Part shown: positions 1 through 7,790 of the stretch, piece by piece
Position numbering within the stretch: the stretch's first letter is position 1
Layout of the letters: each line of letters opens with the position of its first letter
NCBI GenBank assembly: GCA_021815065.1
Contig: JAKAHI010000005.1
Location: forward strand, 1-15,172
Length of the DNA: 15,172 nucleotides
Direction of reading: 5' to 3'
DNA from: a bacterium
GTDB taxonomy: Bacteria > JAMCPX01
Notes under the pieces: generated by a model
Database searches by the model: none
Told to the model about the DNA's origin: nothing
Seen by the model: only the letters and a program-made list of their open reading frames with translations
Position numbers and translations under genes: made by a program

Positions 1-1
1 G

Positions 2-676
2 GATATCGACGCAAAGAAGATAGCGCTCGGTTACAAACAGCTCTTAAAGAATCCATGGGAAGAGATTGCGGAACAATATTCGACAGGTACCAGGGTAAGC
101 GGGACAATAACAAGCATCACGGACTTCGGTTTATTCGTTGAAGTCGAGCAAGGCGTAGAAGGTCTGGTGCACATCGATGATGTCGCATGGAGCAAAAAGG
201 TCAAGAATCCTCTGTCCTCCTATAAAAAGAGTGAAAAGATCGAAGCAATTGTGCTCAGTGTAGACAAGAACAATCAAAAACTATCTCTCGGGATAAAACA
301 GTTAACACCCGACCCATGGCGTAACATTTCAAAACGTTATAAGAAAGGCGAGGTTGTTAAAGGCACGATAACAGGCAATGTGGATTTTGGCGTATTTGTG
401 GAGGTTGAAGACGGAGTCGAGGGACTGGTACATATTTCGGAGATAGAGAACAAATCGGACATGGAGCAAGAGGTCCCGCCCGAAACTTACAATGTAGGGA
501 ACGAGATAGAGTGCGCTGTACTCAATGTAGATGAAATGAACAGGAAGCTGTCCCTCGGTTTAAAAATACTCCACAAGCAGAAAGAGAAAATGGTCATAAA
601 GGAATACCTGAAGACAAACGAAGAAAGCGTATCGAACATCGGAGAACTGCTGAAATTAAAAAGCAATGGGAAATAA
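2..676 (+). CDS. rpsA: 30S ribosomal protein S1, C-terminal part (5' end outside window)
   Basis: Ribosomal protein S1 binds mRNA on the small ribosomal subunit and helps translation initiation. The reading frame is open from base 2, so the gene enters from the left edge and the first ATG inside (167) is internal. The visible 224 residues hold the tail of one S1 RNA-binding repeat and two full S1/OB-fold repeats. Each full repeat has the signature G-x-V-x-G-x-I, then DFG-(L/V)-FVEVE-x-GVEGLVHI, and ends in KLSLG. The repeats are spaced about 87 residues apart with the linker DPW/NPW, as in long proteobacterial S1. The protein ends in a Lys/Glu-rich tail and a TAA stop. sppA starts 9 bp downstream, so co-transcription is likely. 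The family is certain; only the missing N-terminal repeats are unseen. Confidence 0.96.
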   Translation, partial: DIDAKKIALGYKQLLKNPWEEIAEQYSTGTRVSGTITSITDFGLFVEVEQGVEGLVHIDDVAWSKKVKNPLSSYKKSEKIEAIVLSVDKNNQKLSLGIKQLTPDPWRNISKRYKKGEVVKGTITGNVDFGVFVEVEDGVEGLVHISEIENKSDMEQEVPPETYNVGNEIECAVLNVDEMNRKLSLGLKILHKQKEKMVIKEYLKTNEESVSNIGELLKLKSNGK

Positions 677-685
677 GAGATATCC

Positions 686-1594
686 ATGGATAAAAAAACA
701 GCTAACATTCTTGCCGTAACGCTTCTCCTCGTCGTCGTACTGTCCTTCCTTGCTTCGTTGTTTTTCAAAGTACATACCGGCAGGCTGTCGACCATCTCTC
801 CGGATTCGATCTTTCAGTCTTCTAACAGGATAGGCGTTGTCGATATCAAGGGGGTTATTGCAGAGCCTCAGCCGGTAATACGCGAGCTCGACGAATTTTC
901 CAAAGACAACAACATAAGAGCCATAATCGTCCGTATCGATTCACCGGGCGGCGGTGTTGCCGCAGCTCAGGAAATATATGATACGCTGGTACGGATCAGA
1001 AAAAAGAAGATCGTTGTTGTTTCCATGGGAACGGTAGCGGCGTCCGGAGGCTATTATATAGCATGCGGCGCAGACAAAATAGTTGCAGAACCGGGGACTA
1101 TTACGGGCAGTATCGGTGTCATCATGGAATTTTTCGATGTCGGTGACCTCTTAAAATGGGCAAAGGTAAAAAGCGAAGTCGTGAAGAGTGGAAAATTCAA
1201 GGATATAGGCTCTCCGTTCAGGGCGATGAAACCCGACGAAAAAGCATATCTTCAATCCGTTATAGACGATGTATTACTCCAGTTCAAAACCGTTGTCTCC
1301 GAGAACAGGCATATCCCGATGAACACGGTAACTGCAATAGCAGACGGTAGAATATTTGCAGGGGATCAGGCACTGAAATTGGGGCTTGTCGATAAACTCG
1401 GCGGTCTGCATACAGCAAAAGAGCTTGCAGCAAAACTCAGCGGCATCAAAGGAGAACCGAAACTTGTTTATCCTTCACCTCCAAGAAAAGATTTTTACAG
1501 CCTGCTGGCTAATAGTATTGCAAATGTGGTTGAAGAGAGAATGTTCGACAATAATCTCTTCAAACTGAGTTATATATTAAATATGCCGAAGTAG
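686..1594 (+). CDS. sppA: Signal peptide peptidase SppA, short form
   Basis: Membrane-bound serine protease of family S49 that degrades signal peptides left in the membrane after protein export. The 302-residue length fits the short, single-domain (Bacillus-type) form rather than the doubled E. coli form. An uncleaved N-terminal anchor helix spans roughly residues 8-27. The catalytic domain shows RIDSPGGG (84-90), the nucleophile Ser120 in TVAASGGYY, the GSIGVI strand (141-146) and the general-base Lys172 in GKFKDIGSP. The Ser-to-Lys spacing of 52 residues equals that of B. subtilis SppA (Ser147/Lys199, from memory). It lies 9 bp after rpsA and 11 bp before the IHF-like gene. Its Shine-Dalgarno is weak (purine-rich GGGAAATAAGAG before the ATG), consistent with coupling to rpsA translation. 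Confidence 0.93.
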   Translation: MDKKTANILAVTLLLVVVLSFLASLFFKVHTGRLSTISPDSIFQSSNRIGVVDIKGVIAEPQPVIRELDEFSKDNNIRAIIVRIDSPGGGVAAAQEIYDTLVRIRKKKIVVVSMGTVAASGGYYIACGADKIVAEPGTITGSIGVIMEFFDVGDLLKWAKVKSEVVKSGKFKDIGSPFRAMKPDEKAYLQSVIDDVLLQFKTVVSENRHIPMNTVTAIADGRIFAGDQALKLGLVDKLGGLHTAKELAAKLSGIKGEPKLVYPSPPRKDFYSLLANSIANVVEERMFDNNLFKLSYILNMPK

Positions 1595-1605
1595 GGGGCT
1601 TAATC

Positions 1606-1899
1606 ATGAAAAAAAGCGAACTGATTGAAAGACTTGCAGAGAAATTCCCGCATATAGCAAAGGCCGACGTAGAAAAGATAGTAAATAGTATGGTAGAAAG
1701 GGTCATTGATGCCTTGAGAAAAGACGATAGAATAGAGATTAGAGGTTTTGGAAGCCTGTTTGTCAAGGCAAGAAAAGGAAGGGAAGCAAGAAATCCAAAA
1801 ACGGGAGTACGTCTTACCATCGAACCCAAACATGTTCCTTTTTTCAAAGCAGGAAAAGAATTAAAAGAACTCGTCAATAAAAACACACAGGGAAAATGA
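1606..1899 (+). CDS. ihfB: Integration host factor beta-like DNA-bending protein (HU/IHF family)
   Basis: Small basic DNA-bending protein of the HU/IHF family that dimerises and kinks DNA in the nucleoid, affecting promoters and recombination. The 97-residue length is normal. The N-terminus MKKSELIERLAEKFPHI closely follows the IHF-beta pattern. The core IEIRGFGSL (47-55) and the beta-arm RNPKTG (72-77), whose proline intercalates into DNA, are intact. IHF-beta is favoured over HU by the opening KSELIERLA and by its position just after rpsA, the classical rpsA-ihfB pairing, here with sppA in between. A GGGGG stretch 7 bp before the ATG can act as the ribosome binding site. The stop overlaps the next gene's start (ATGA at 1896-1899), implying translational coupling to the HIT gene. 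Confidence 0.88.
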   Translation: MKKSELIERLAEKFPHIAKADVEKIVNSMVERVIDALRKDDRIEIRGFGSLFVKARKGREARNPKTGVRLTIEPKHVPFFKAGKELKELVNKNTQGK

Positions 1900-2399
1900 A
1901 CAGACTGTGGGCTCCATGGCGCTTGAAATACATTCTTGAGGACAACGTTCAGGGGAAAGACAAGGTGTGCATTTTCTGCTTCTATCCATCGGAGAAACAA
2001 CCGGACGATAAAGAGAATCTGGTGCTGTACAGGGGAAAATTATCCTTTATCATGATGAACCGGTATCCATATAACACAGGACACATCATGATTGCGCCGT
2101 ACCGGCACACCTCAACGTTTCAAGATCTGTCAAAAGAGGAACTCGAAGATATTTCACTCCTTATGAAATCCGGCATACATGCACTGAATGAAGCTTTTTC
2201 ACCCGAAGGTCTCAATATAGGTATAAACCAGGGTAAGATTGCGGGAGCAGGCTACGAAGAACATATACACGTACATATAGTACCAAGATGGAACGGGGAC
2301 ACGAATTTTATGCCGGTTGTAGGCGATACAAAGGTACTCCCGGAATCTCTGACCGATACGTATGACCGTATAAAGGAAAAATTACATGAAGCTTATTAA
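1896..2399 (+). CDS. HIT-family nucleotide hydrolase/transferase (Ap4A phosphorylase-like)
   Basis: Histidine-triad protein expected to bind nucleotides and catalyse hydrolysis or phosphorolysis of dinucleoside polyphosphates or nucleotidyl conjugates in the cytoplasm. The 167-residue protein contains the triad His123-x-His125-x-His127 in EEHIHVHIVPRW, with the catalytic central His125. Cys25 and Cys28 (VCIFCF) with downstream His residues look like the zinc site of the Ap4A-phosphorylase/FHIT-like branch. The N-terminus NRLWAPWRLKYI is characteristic of bacterial members encoded in this neighbourhood. The start overlaps the ihfB stop by 4 bp and the end overlaps the LapA-like gene by 14 bp, so the three are tightly coupled. 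The natural substrate is unknown. Confidence 0.88.
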   Translation: MNRLWAPWRLKYILEDNVQGKDKVCIFCFYPSEKQPDDKENLVLYRGKLSFIMMNRYPYNTGHIMIAPYRHTSTFQDLSKEELEDISLLMKSGIHALNEAFSPEGLNIGINQGKIAGAGYEEHIHVHIVPRWNGDTNFMPVVGDTKVLPESLTDTYDRIKEKLHEAY

Positions 2400-2748
2400 A
2401 CAAACGATAACCGTGCTTTTTATACTACTGCTGTTTTTGATACTCTATGAAAACTACGATAATCTCCAGCATGCATTCTCATTCAAACTGAATTTATATT
2501 TTATCGGATGGTACACCTCGAAAATACCCGTATGGCTGATTATTCTTATAGCCTTTGCGTGCGGCTATGCCATTGCATACATAACCGGGCTTCTTCAAAG
2601 GTTATCCTACAAAAAGAAAATAAAGCAGATCGAGCAAAAGCTTCGGACCGTTGATACCGCGGTGTCTCCGGCAAAAGAAGAGGAAAAAACGGAAAGAATG
2701 GACGATCCGTCTCAGATAGACGGCATCACTAAGGATACGCACCATTAA
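2386..2748 (+). CDS. LapA-like inner-membrane protein (DUF1049 type)
   Basis: Small membrane protein resembling LapA (YciS), which in E. coli works with LapB in control of lipopolysaccharide assembly. The 120 residues show two hydrophobic helices, about residues 7-22 and 50-71. They are followed by a charged, probably coiled-coil segment (SYKKKIKQIEQKL, 74-86) and an acidic, disordered tail. This two-helix plus cytosolic coil layout, and the location downstream of rpsA and ihfB, match the E. coli rpsA-ihfB-lapA-lapB order. No LapB (TPR rubredoxin-like) gene follows here, so the LapB partnership cannot be assumed. The start lies within the last codons of the HIT gene. Assignment rests on topology and context more than on strong motifs. 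Confidence 0.72.
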   Translation: MKLIKQTITVLFILLLFLILYENYDNLQHAFSFKLNLYFIGWYTSKIPVWLIILIAFACGYAIAYITGLLQRLSYKKKIKQIEQKLRTVDTAVSPAKEEEKTERMDDPSQIDGITKDTHH

Positions 2749-2808
2749 CGATCTTCCGCAGGAAATTCCCTCCGAATCGGCTCTTACCCTGTATCCGGGG
2801 AAAGATGT

Positions 2809-3873
2809 ATGACCAAAGAAAATTGGTTGATATACGGGGCCAACGGATATACCGGCCAACTTGTTGTCGAAGAAGCATTGCACCGCGGCCATAGACCCAT
2901 CCTTGCCGGACGTTCCAAGGAAAAGATCGAGCCCATTGCCAATCGTACAGGGCTCGAGTATGTGGTAGCAGATCCGGCAGACACCGGTTCCTTAAAAAAG
3001 GCTTTGTCGGGTGTCGGGCTGATATTCAACGCTGCGGGGCCGTTCATACATACCAGCACCCCGATCATCAAGGCATGTCTTGAGTATGGAATTCATTATA
3101 CGGATATCACCGGAGAGATCCCCGTATTTCAAAACATCTTCTCCTATGACAGCCAGGCAAAGCAAAAAGGGATTGTCCTCATGCCGGGCATAGGGTTCGA
3201 TGTTATACCGACCGACTGCCTTGCCCTCTACGTCGCTGAACATGTGCCCGGGGCCGTGGAACTGGAGCTTGCATTTGCAGGTCTTGGTCATATAAGCCCC
3301 GGCACCATGAAGACCATGGTCGAGATGATACCGGGCGGAGGTATGGTTCGCCGGGATGGCAGGCTTACAAGCTATCCTCTCGGCAGGGGTGCGAAAAAGG
3401 TACTATTCCCTGACGGTGAACATACGGTAATCCCCATTCTCTGGGGAGATCTGGAAACCGCATACCATTCGACAGGGGTAAAGAACATCACGACCTCCAT
3501 GGCCTACCCCGATTTTATGATCCCGTTTTTACCGGCCGGAATATCCATAATGCAGAAGCTGTTTGCGAGTAAGACGATCCAGCGTTTGGCGCAAAAGATG
3601 ATCGGCATGACCGTCAAAGGCCCGGGGAAGGATGCGCGAGAGCGAGACAGATCGTATGTCTGGGCGCGGGCTGCCGATGGTAAAGGGAATGAAAAACAGG
3701 CATGGCTCGACATACCGGAGACTTATCTATTTACAGCCGTTGCAAGTGTCCTGACCATAGAAAAAATCTTCGAACTGCATCCCAAAGGCGCACTCACGCC
3801 AGCTATGGCATTCGGATCCGGTTTCGTCCTGAACATCAATGGTGTGAAGCGTTACGATAAGCTGCCCGGTTAA
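2809..3873 (+). CDS. Saccharopine-dehydrogenase-type NAD(P)-binding oxidoreductase (trans-acting enoyl reductase-like)
   Basis: A 354-residue oxidoreductase of the saccharopine dehydrogenase NADP-binding superfamily. The N-terminal Rossmann fold is clear: LIYGANGYTG (7-16) binds the dinucleotide, AGRS (33-36) contacts the ribose or 2'-phosphate, and NAAGPF (74-79) plus YGIHYTDITGE (93-103) are the usual second-half motifs. The C-terminus TPAMAFGSGFVL resembles members annotated as trans-acting enoyl reductases, such as those of mycobacterial polyketide lipid synthesis. A true lysine-pathway role is unlikely, since no lysine genes are nearby. A ribosome binding site GGGGAAAG precedes the ATG by about 4 bp. 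It is 60 bp from the LapA-like gene and ends head-on into the thiolase gene with overlapping stop codons. A reductase for an unsaturated or keto lipid intermediate is a reasonable inference; the substrate is unknown. Confidence 0.8.
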   Translation: MTKENWLIYGANGYTGQLVVEEALHRGHRPILAGRSKEKIEPIANRTGLEYVVADPADTGSLKKALSGVGLIFNAAGPFIHTSTPIIKACLEYGIHYTDITGEIPVFQNIFSYDSQAKQKGIVLMPGIGFDVIPTDCLALYVAEHVPGAVELELAFAGLGHISPGTMKTMVEMIPGGGMVRRDGRLTSYPLGRGAKKVLFPDGEHTVIPILWGDLETAYHSTGVKNITTSMAYPDFMIPFLPAGISIMQKLFASKTIQRLAQKMIGMTVKGPGKDARERDRSYVWARAADGKGNEKQAWLDIPETYLFTAVASVLTIEKIFELHPKGALTPAMAFGSGFVLNINGVKRYDKLPG

Positions 3874-5108
3874 ACCTTCTCGAAGATGTTGATACACATA
3901 GCAGCCTCTTCAACACCGATAAAGCCTCCTCCGTTCTCAGTCAGGGCAATCCGTGCGCTTTCAACCTGTCTCTTTCCCGCTTCTCCCCTGAGCTGAAGGA
4001 TCTCCTCGTATATCTGGGCAAGACCCGAAGCCCCGACAGGATGACCCCTTGATTCAAGCCCTCCCGAGGTGTTTATAGGCAGGCTTCCGCCGAGCTTTGT
4101 TGCACCAGATTCCGCAAAGATCCCCCCTTCTCCGAGTTTGCAGAAACCCATTGCCTCTGCCTGGTGCAGCTCGCCGTAAGCCGTAGCGTCATGGAGTTCC
4201 GCCGTATCGATATCGCCGGGCCCAAGACCAGCCTTTTCATACGCCTGTTTGGACAGTCTCATACCGATGTCAGGCGCATCGATGTCCCTGTCTATGCCCG
4301 ACCCCAGTACCGACGCCCTTATCTTTACAGGCCGAGCATTGCCGAGTTTTTTGAGAAAACTCTCCGAACACAGAATAGCTGCTGCTGCACCGTCTCCGAC
4401 CGGTGCACACATCGGACGTGTCAACGGATAAGAAACGAGTTTATCGTTCAACACCTGTTCCACGGTCATGGATGTCTGATACTGCGCAAGCGGGTTCATG
4501 GAGGCGTGCCAGTGGTTCTTTGCGGCAATCACCGCAAGCTGGTGCTGCGTCGACCCGAACCTTTTCATGTGCCACTTCGCACCCATTGCATAAGCATCCA
4601 TGAATATGCTTCTCTCGTCGCCGGACTCCGCTTTATCCGGCGGGATCACGGTATTGAACTCCCGGCTCATCTCGACAAACCTCTTCATGTTGTTTTCGAC
4701 ATCCTCTATGTCCATGGATGTCGCATACGCCTGCAGGGAAAGGAACTTATCCGGATTCGATATCTTCTCTGAACCCACGGCAAGGACAACGTCGTACATA
4801 CCTGCTCTGATGCCCGTGTATCCGAGATAAAGGGCCGTCGAAGCGCCTGCGCATGCGTTCTCGACGGATGTTATAGGGATATCCTGAATCCCCATACCCC
4901 GCAGTATGACCTGGCCTTTTATGGAATGCTGATTGGAAAACATGCCCCAGTACGAGTTCGACACAAACGCCCCCTGAATCTGCTCCTTTCCAAGCCCGGC
5001 GTCCTTTAATGCAAGGCCAATGGCATCATGCGCCATACTCTTCACGGTCTTGTCGGCAAACTTGCCGAACCGTATCATCCCGATACCTATCACATAAACA
5101 TTGTCCAT
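3870..5108 (-). CDS. SCP-x-type thiolase / lipid-transfer thiolase-like protein
   Basis: A 412-residue thiolase-superfamily protein of the SCP-x branch, which cleaves 3-ketoacyl-CoAs (often branched or sterol-derived) or condenses acyl-CoAs. The nucleophile Cys86 lies in SVENACAGAS and the catalytic His356 in ESRGHPVGASG. The position equivalent to NEAF in classical thiolases is HDAT (306-309), followed by the GFCKLGEGG block (321-329) typical of SCP-x proteins. The usual C-terminal Cys-Gly-Gly is replaced by ENGGGFIG (391-398), so no second catalytic Cys is obvious. Retention of Cys86 argues against a pure Ltp2-type aldolase. No DUF35 OB-fold partner gene is adjacent. The start is fixed by AAAGGAG at 5115-5121. 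It is the last gene of the minus-strand run and lies 91 bp after the FeS-nitroreductase. Confidence 0.88.
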   Translation of the reverse strand: MDNVYVIGIGMIRFGKFADKTVKSMAHDAIGLALKDAGLGKEQIQGAFVSNSYWGMFSNQHSIKGQVILRGMGIQDIPITSVENACAGASTALYLGYTGIRAGMYDVVLAVGSEKISNPDKFLSLQAYATSMDIEDVENNMKRFVEMSREFNTVIPPDKAESGDERSIFMDAYAMGAKWHMKRFGSTQHQLAVIAAKNHWHASMNPLAQYQTSMTVEQVLNDKLVSYPLTRPMCAPVGDGAAAAILCSESFLKKLGNARPVKIRASVLGSGIDRDIDAPDIGMRLSKQAYEKAGLGPGDIDTAELHDATAYGELHQAEAMGFCKLGEGGIFAESGATKLGGSLPINTSGGLESRGHPVGASGLAQIYEEILQLRGEAGKRQVESARIALTENGGGFIGVEEAAMCINIFEKV

Positions 5109-5157
5109 TCATTACTCCTTTCAATTCGTGAACTACCGCATCTTTCACCCCCACTCT

Positions 5158-5181
5158 TTCTCCCCCCGTCAAGGGGGAGAA
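5158..5181. repeat. GC-rich palindrome, copy 1 (9-bp perfect stem, core CCCGTCAAGGG)
   Basis: Inverted repeat between the FeS-nitroreductase stop and the thiolase start. TTCTCCCCC (5158-5166) pairs perfectly with GGGGGAGAA (5173-5181) around the loop CGTCAA. There is no T-tract after the stem on either strand, so it is not a standard intrinsic terminator. It could weaken read-through into the thiolase or stabilise the 3' end of the upstream message. A related copy with the same CCCGTCAAGGG core lies at 9212-9234, so it is better read as a dispersed REP-like element than as a gene-specific signal. Confidence 0.65.
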
Positions 5182-5199
5182 GTAGTAGTGTTTATACGT

Positions 5200-6198
5200 T
5201 TATTTGAACCATCTCACCGGTACATCTTCTCTCGGCACAGCATGATCGGTTTTTACCTTTGCGTATCCCACTGCGATGGTTGTTACAACCTTCCAAGGAT
5301 ATGCTATTCCGAACCTTTTTCTCAAACCCGGCAGATACCCGAAGGCAGTTGCTGCATATCCGTTATAACAGGTGCCGAGCCCCAGCGCATGTGCTGCAAG
5401 CACGATGTTCTGCGCACAGATGCCGGCGTCGAGGTTGGGATCGCTGATACCGCGCTTGTCCATAAGAATCAAAATCAATGCCGGTGCTCCGTAAAACAGG
5501 TTGTCGTTCCTGCGGTCAGCCTTGTCCAGGGGGAAAAAGGGACGCTGATCCATCTGCCGTATCATGAAATAGCTCATGAGTGTCGCAAGTATCTTCTTGA
5601 TAAAATTCGGATTCAGGTACAGATTCTTCAACCATCTCAGCACCTTCATGGACCGGACTTCTATCTCTCTGATCAGTGCTGTGTCCGTTATTGCAACAAA
5701 CGTAAACGGCATATTGTTCCCTGCTGTGGGTGCATACCTGCCCGCCTCCATTATCCTGTGCAGGAGCGCTTCAGACACAGCCGTATCCTTGAAGATCCTG
5801 TTGGAGCGCCTCCGGTAGATGACCCGCTCTACTTCGGTAAGGTCCTTTTCTATCTCGCTGTAAGGGGCGTTCCTGTCCGTAAAAGGCATGGGCAGTCTCA
5901 GTATGGATTCTTTGACGGTTTTATACCGTCCGCCCAACACCTTATAGCCTCCGGACATGCTGATAGAATGGGTCGGGCATACCGCGATACAATTATAACA
6001 GTTGATACATGCCTTATCGAAGCCCCCTACCCCGGAAACATAGGGCATGCCGGTCTTTGAACTCCATTTGATGGTACCGGTGGGGCACGTTTCGAAACAA
6101 AACCTGCACTTATCACCGATACACGTTTCCCGGTCATTGTACCATTGAGGCCAGTGCGTATCCGGTGCGTATGCCTTTCTGAATTTTTCGAACATCAT
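5200..6198 (-). CDS. Nitroreductase-family flavoprotein with N-terminal 2x[4Fe-4S] ferredoxin domain
   Basis: A 332-residue fusion of a bacterial ferredoxin head and an FMN-dependent nitroreductase domain, expected to be cytosolic and to move electrons between a ferredoxin-type cluster pair and FMN. Cluster ligands are Cys26, 31, 34 and 38 (first set, with x4 in place of the usual x2 between the first two) and Cys64, 67, 70 and 74 (CINCYNCIAVCP). The nitroreductase domain begins near residue 126 with RRRSNRIF, an FMN-phosphate contact, and continues through EAGRYAPTAGNNMPF and the ALGLGTCYNG block (271-280). The middle region around 185-225 is long and hydrophobic and may be a substrate lid. 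The ATG overlaps the ligase stop (ATGA, 6195-6198), implying coupled translation. The start reads ATGATG, and either codon could be used. The electron partner and the substrate are unknown. Confidence 0.87.
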   Translation of the reverse strand: MMFEKFRKAYAPDTHWPQWYNDRETCIGDKCRFCFETCPTGTIKWSSKTGMPYVSGVGGFDKACINCYNCIAVCPTHSISMSGGYKVLGGRYKTVKESILRLPMPFTDRNAPYSEIEKDLTEVERVIYRRRSNRIFKDTAVSEALLHRIMEAGRYAPTAGNNMPFTFVAITDTALIREIEVRSMKVLRWLKNLYLNPNFIKKILATLMSYFMIRQMDQRPFFPLDKADRRNDNLFYGAPALILILMDKRGISDPNLDAGICAQNIVLAAHALGLGTCYNGYAATAFGYLPGLRKRFGIAYPWKVVTTIAVGYAKVKTDHAVPREDVPVRWFK

Positions 6199-7790
6199 AA
6201 TGAAACCTTATACACATTACCCGCTGAGGTATTAAAGGTATTCCTCAGCATGATTTCAAGGGGCTTCTGCGAGACGGTCTTCGGTATGTCCCTGACTATC
6301 TGAATATAGGACGGAACGGTATTCGGTGTCAGTTTTTCTTTACACATCCTGAATATATCAGCCGGATCTATCGTCTTACCTTCAAAAGGTGCGATTGCTG
6401 CAACCAGGTCGCTCTCTCCTGGTGCTCCGGACGATGCCGGTATACCGTAGACGCATACCTCGGAGATATCGGGATGTTCCCCTATGATCTTTTCGATATA
6501 ATCTGGTTGTATAAATTCCCCCTGCCTTCTCAGTCCCCCGCCCTTTCGGTAATCGAAAAAAAAATATCCCTCTTCATCCGTATGTCCCATATCACCCGTA
6601 CGCAGCCAGCCTGCCCTTGTTTTTTCTTCAGATGCCTTTTTGTTTTTGTAGTATATAACCTCTGCCTGCTCGCCTGCCATCCTCCAGACGATCTCGCCGG
6701 TAACATGGGGCGGACATTCGCGATCATGGTCGTCAAGTATCTTCATTTCCATCAAGCCTTCAAGGGGCTTGCCGAAAGAGCCGACAGGGCCCTGCCCCGG
6801 GTTTTTGTGGGCAAAACCTCCCTCAACGGCACCGTACCATTCATGGATGAGAACATTAAATCTTTTCTCGAACGCCTGCCATATCGACCGGGGGGTACCT
6901 GCACTGATGACGGTTTTGACCGGATTATCGGCATCACCGGGCTTCCGGGGTTCGTTATAGATGCCGGACATCATGCCGCCGAGCAGGGAAAAGGTTGTCA
7001 CACCGTACTTCCTCGAGATATCCCATATCCTGCTCTTGGTGAATTGCGGGCTGATAACCGCCTTAACGCCCATTGCAAGCGCCGGAACCATAGTCACTGC
7101 CTGCGCATTACCATGGGTAAACGACAGACCCGTATACAGAACGTCCTGTTCACCATATCCCCATACCAGTTGCGCAAGAAGCGCATAAGAACCGAAACGG
7201 TCCTGTTTTACGACAACGCCTTTGGGCTCTCCCGTGGTGCCCGAAGTAAATATGATCTCAAGAGCGTGCGCTGAAGACGATGATGGATCCTGTGAAACAG
7301 GCTCCATAAAAGAAGCGGAACCGTTACCGGTGATCTCGTTTAAAAACGGGAATGCCGTCTGCGTACCCGGCCTTATGTCAGGTTTCCTTGCGAGGTACAG
7401 GTACTTGAGCCGGGGCAGCCCCTGCCGTATCCCGGTAATATTCTGGACGATATCCTCTGTCGTAAACACGGCCTTCACCTCCGGGAATCCAAGCATGTAT
7501 TTCAACCGTTCTCCCGAGGCACGCGGGTCTACGGGTACGGCGGTTGCACCGACAATGGACGCCGCAGACAGCAGGTAAACGAACTCGGGATAGTTGCGCA
7601 TCATGATGCCGAAACAATCTCCGGGACCAATGCCTATGCGCCGTAACTCCCCGGCGATCTTAAAAGCGTTGTTGTGGAGCATGGCATAGGTGATGCGCTC
7701 ATCTCCGAGTTCTCCGTATTCGAAGACAAAGATCTCTTTGTCCGGTGACTCGTTATTCTTTGCTATCAGGATATTCGATAAAAAATCCAT
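6195..7790 (-). CDS. AMP-forming acyl-CoA synthetase (CaiC/FadD-like)
   Basis: A 531-residue member of the ANL adenylate-forming family that activates a carboxylic acid to its acyl-CoA through an acyl-AMP. Core motifs are in order: P-loop TSGTTGEPKG (182-191), the A5 motif WYGAVEGG (318-325), RTGD (397-400) and the hinge region DYRKGGGLRRQGEFI (413-427). The C-terminal catalytic-lysine motif is PKTVSQKP, with Lys509 the likely catalytic residue. Length and motif style resemble crotonobetaine/carnitine-CoA and medium-chain acyl ligases, but the substrate cannot be deduced. No convincing Shine-Dalgarno precedes the ATG (upstream GTTAATAACGTAAAAAACGT). The next gene overlaps its stop by 4 bp. 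It lies 90 bp downstream of the acyl-CoA dehydrogenase in the same direction, consistent with an activation-dehydrogenation pathway. Confidence 0.9.
   Translation of the reverse strand: MDFLSNILIAKNNESPDKEIFVFEYGELGDERITYAMLHNNAFKIAGELRRIGIGPGDCFGIMMRNYPEFVYLLSAASIVGATAVPVDPRASGERLKYMLGFPEVKAVFTTEDIVQNITGIRQGLPRLKYLYLARKPDIRPGTQTAFPFLNEITGNGSASFMEPVSQDPSSSSAHALEIIFTSGTTGEPKGVVVKQDRFGSYALLAQLVWGYGEQDVLYTGLSFTHGNAQAVTMVPALAMGVKAVISPQFTKSRIWDISRKYGVTTFSLLGGMMSGIYNEPRKPGDADNPVKTVISAGTPRSIWQAFEKRFNVLIHEWYGAVEGGFAHKNPGQGPVGSFGKPLEGLMEMKILDDHDRECPPHVTGEIVWRMAGEQAEVIYYKNKKASEEKTRAGWLRTGDMGHTDEEGYFFFDYRKGGGLRRQGEFIQPDYIEKIIGEHPDISEVCVYGIPASSGAPGESDLVAAIAPFEGKTIDPADIFRMCKEKLTPNTVPSYIQIVRDIPKTVSQKPLEIMLRNTFNTSAGNVYKVSL

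Noticed and set aside
487..795. 102-codon minus-strand open frame across the rpsA-sppA junction
   Set aside because: Spans the ends of two confidently assigned genes; the product is low-complexity and Ser/Phe-rich.
4164..4772. 202-codon plus-strand open frame opposite the thiolase
   Set aside because: Register-matched antisense shadow; the protein is rich in Arg and His and lacks motifs.
5158..5181. Palindrome as an intrinsic terminator of the nitroreductase gene
   Set aside because: The stem is strong but no T-run follows on the minus strand (AGAGTGGGGG follows), and a similar copy occurs elsewhere, so a repeat is the better description.
5101..6060. 319-codon plus-strand open frame opposite the FeS-nitroreductase
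   Set aside because: It is in exact codon register with the minus-strand gene, so it stays open simply because that gene avoids TTA, CTA and TCA codons. It has no Shine-Dalgarno or recognisable domain, while the minus strand has clear Cys and FMN motifs.
6474..7274. 266-codon plus-strand open frame opposite the acyl-CoA ligase
   Set aside because: Again in register with the sense codons of a gene with complete ANL-family motifs; the translated product shows no family pattern.
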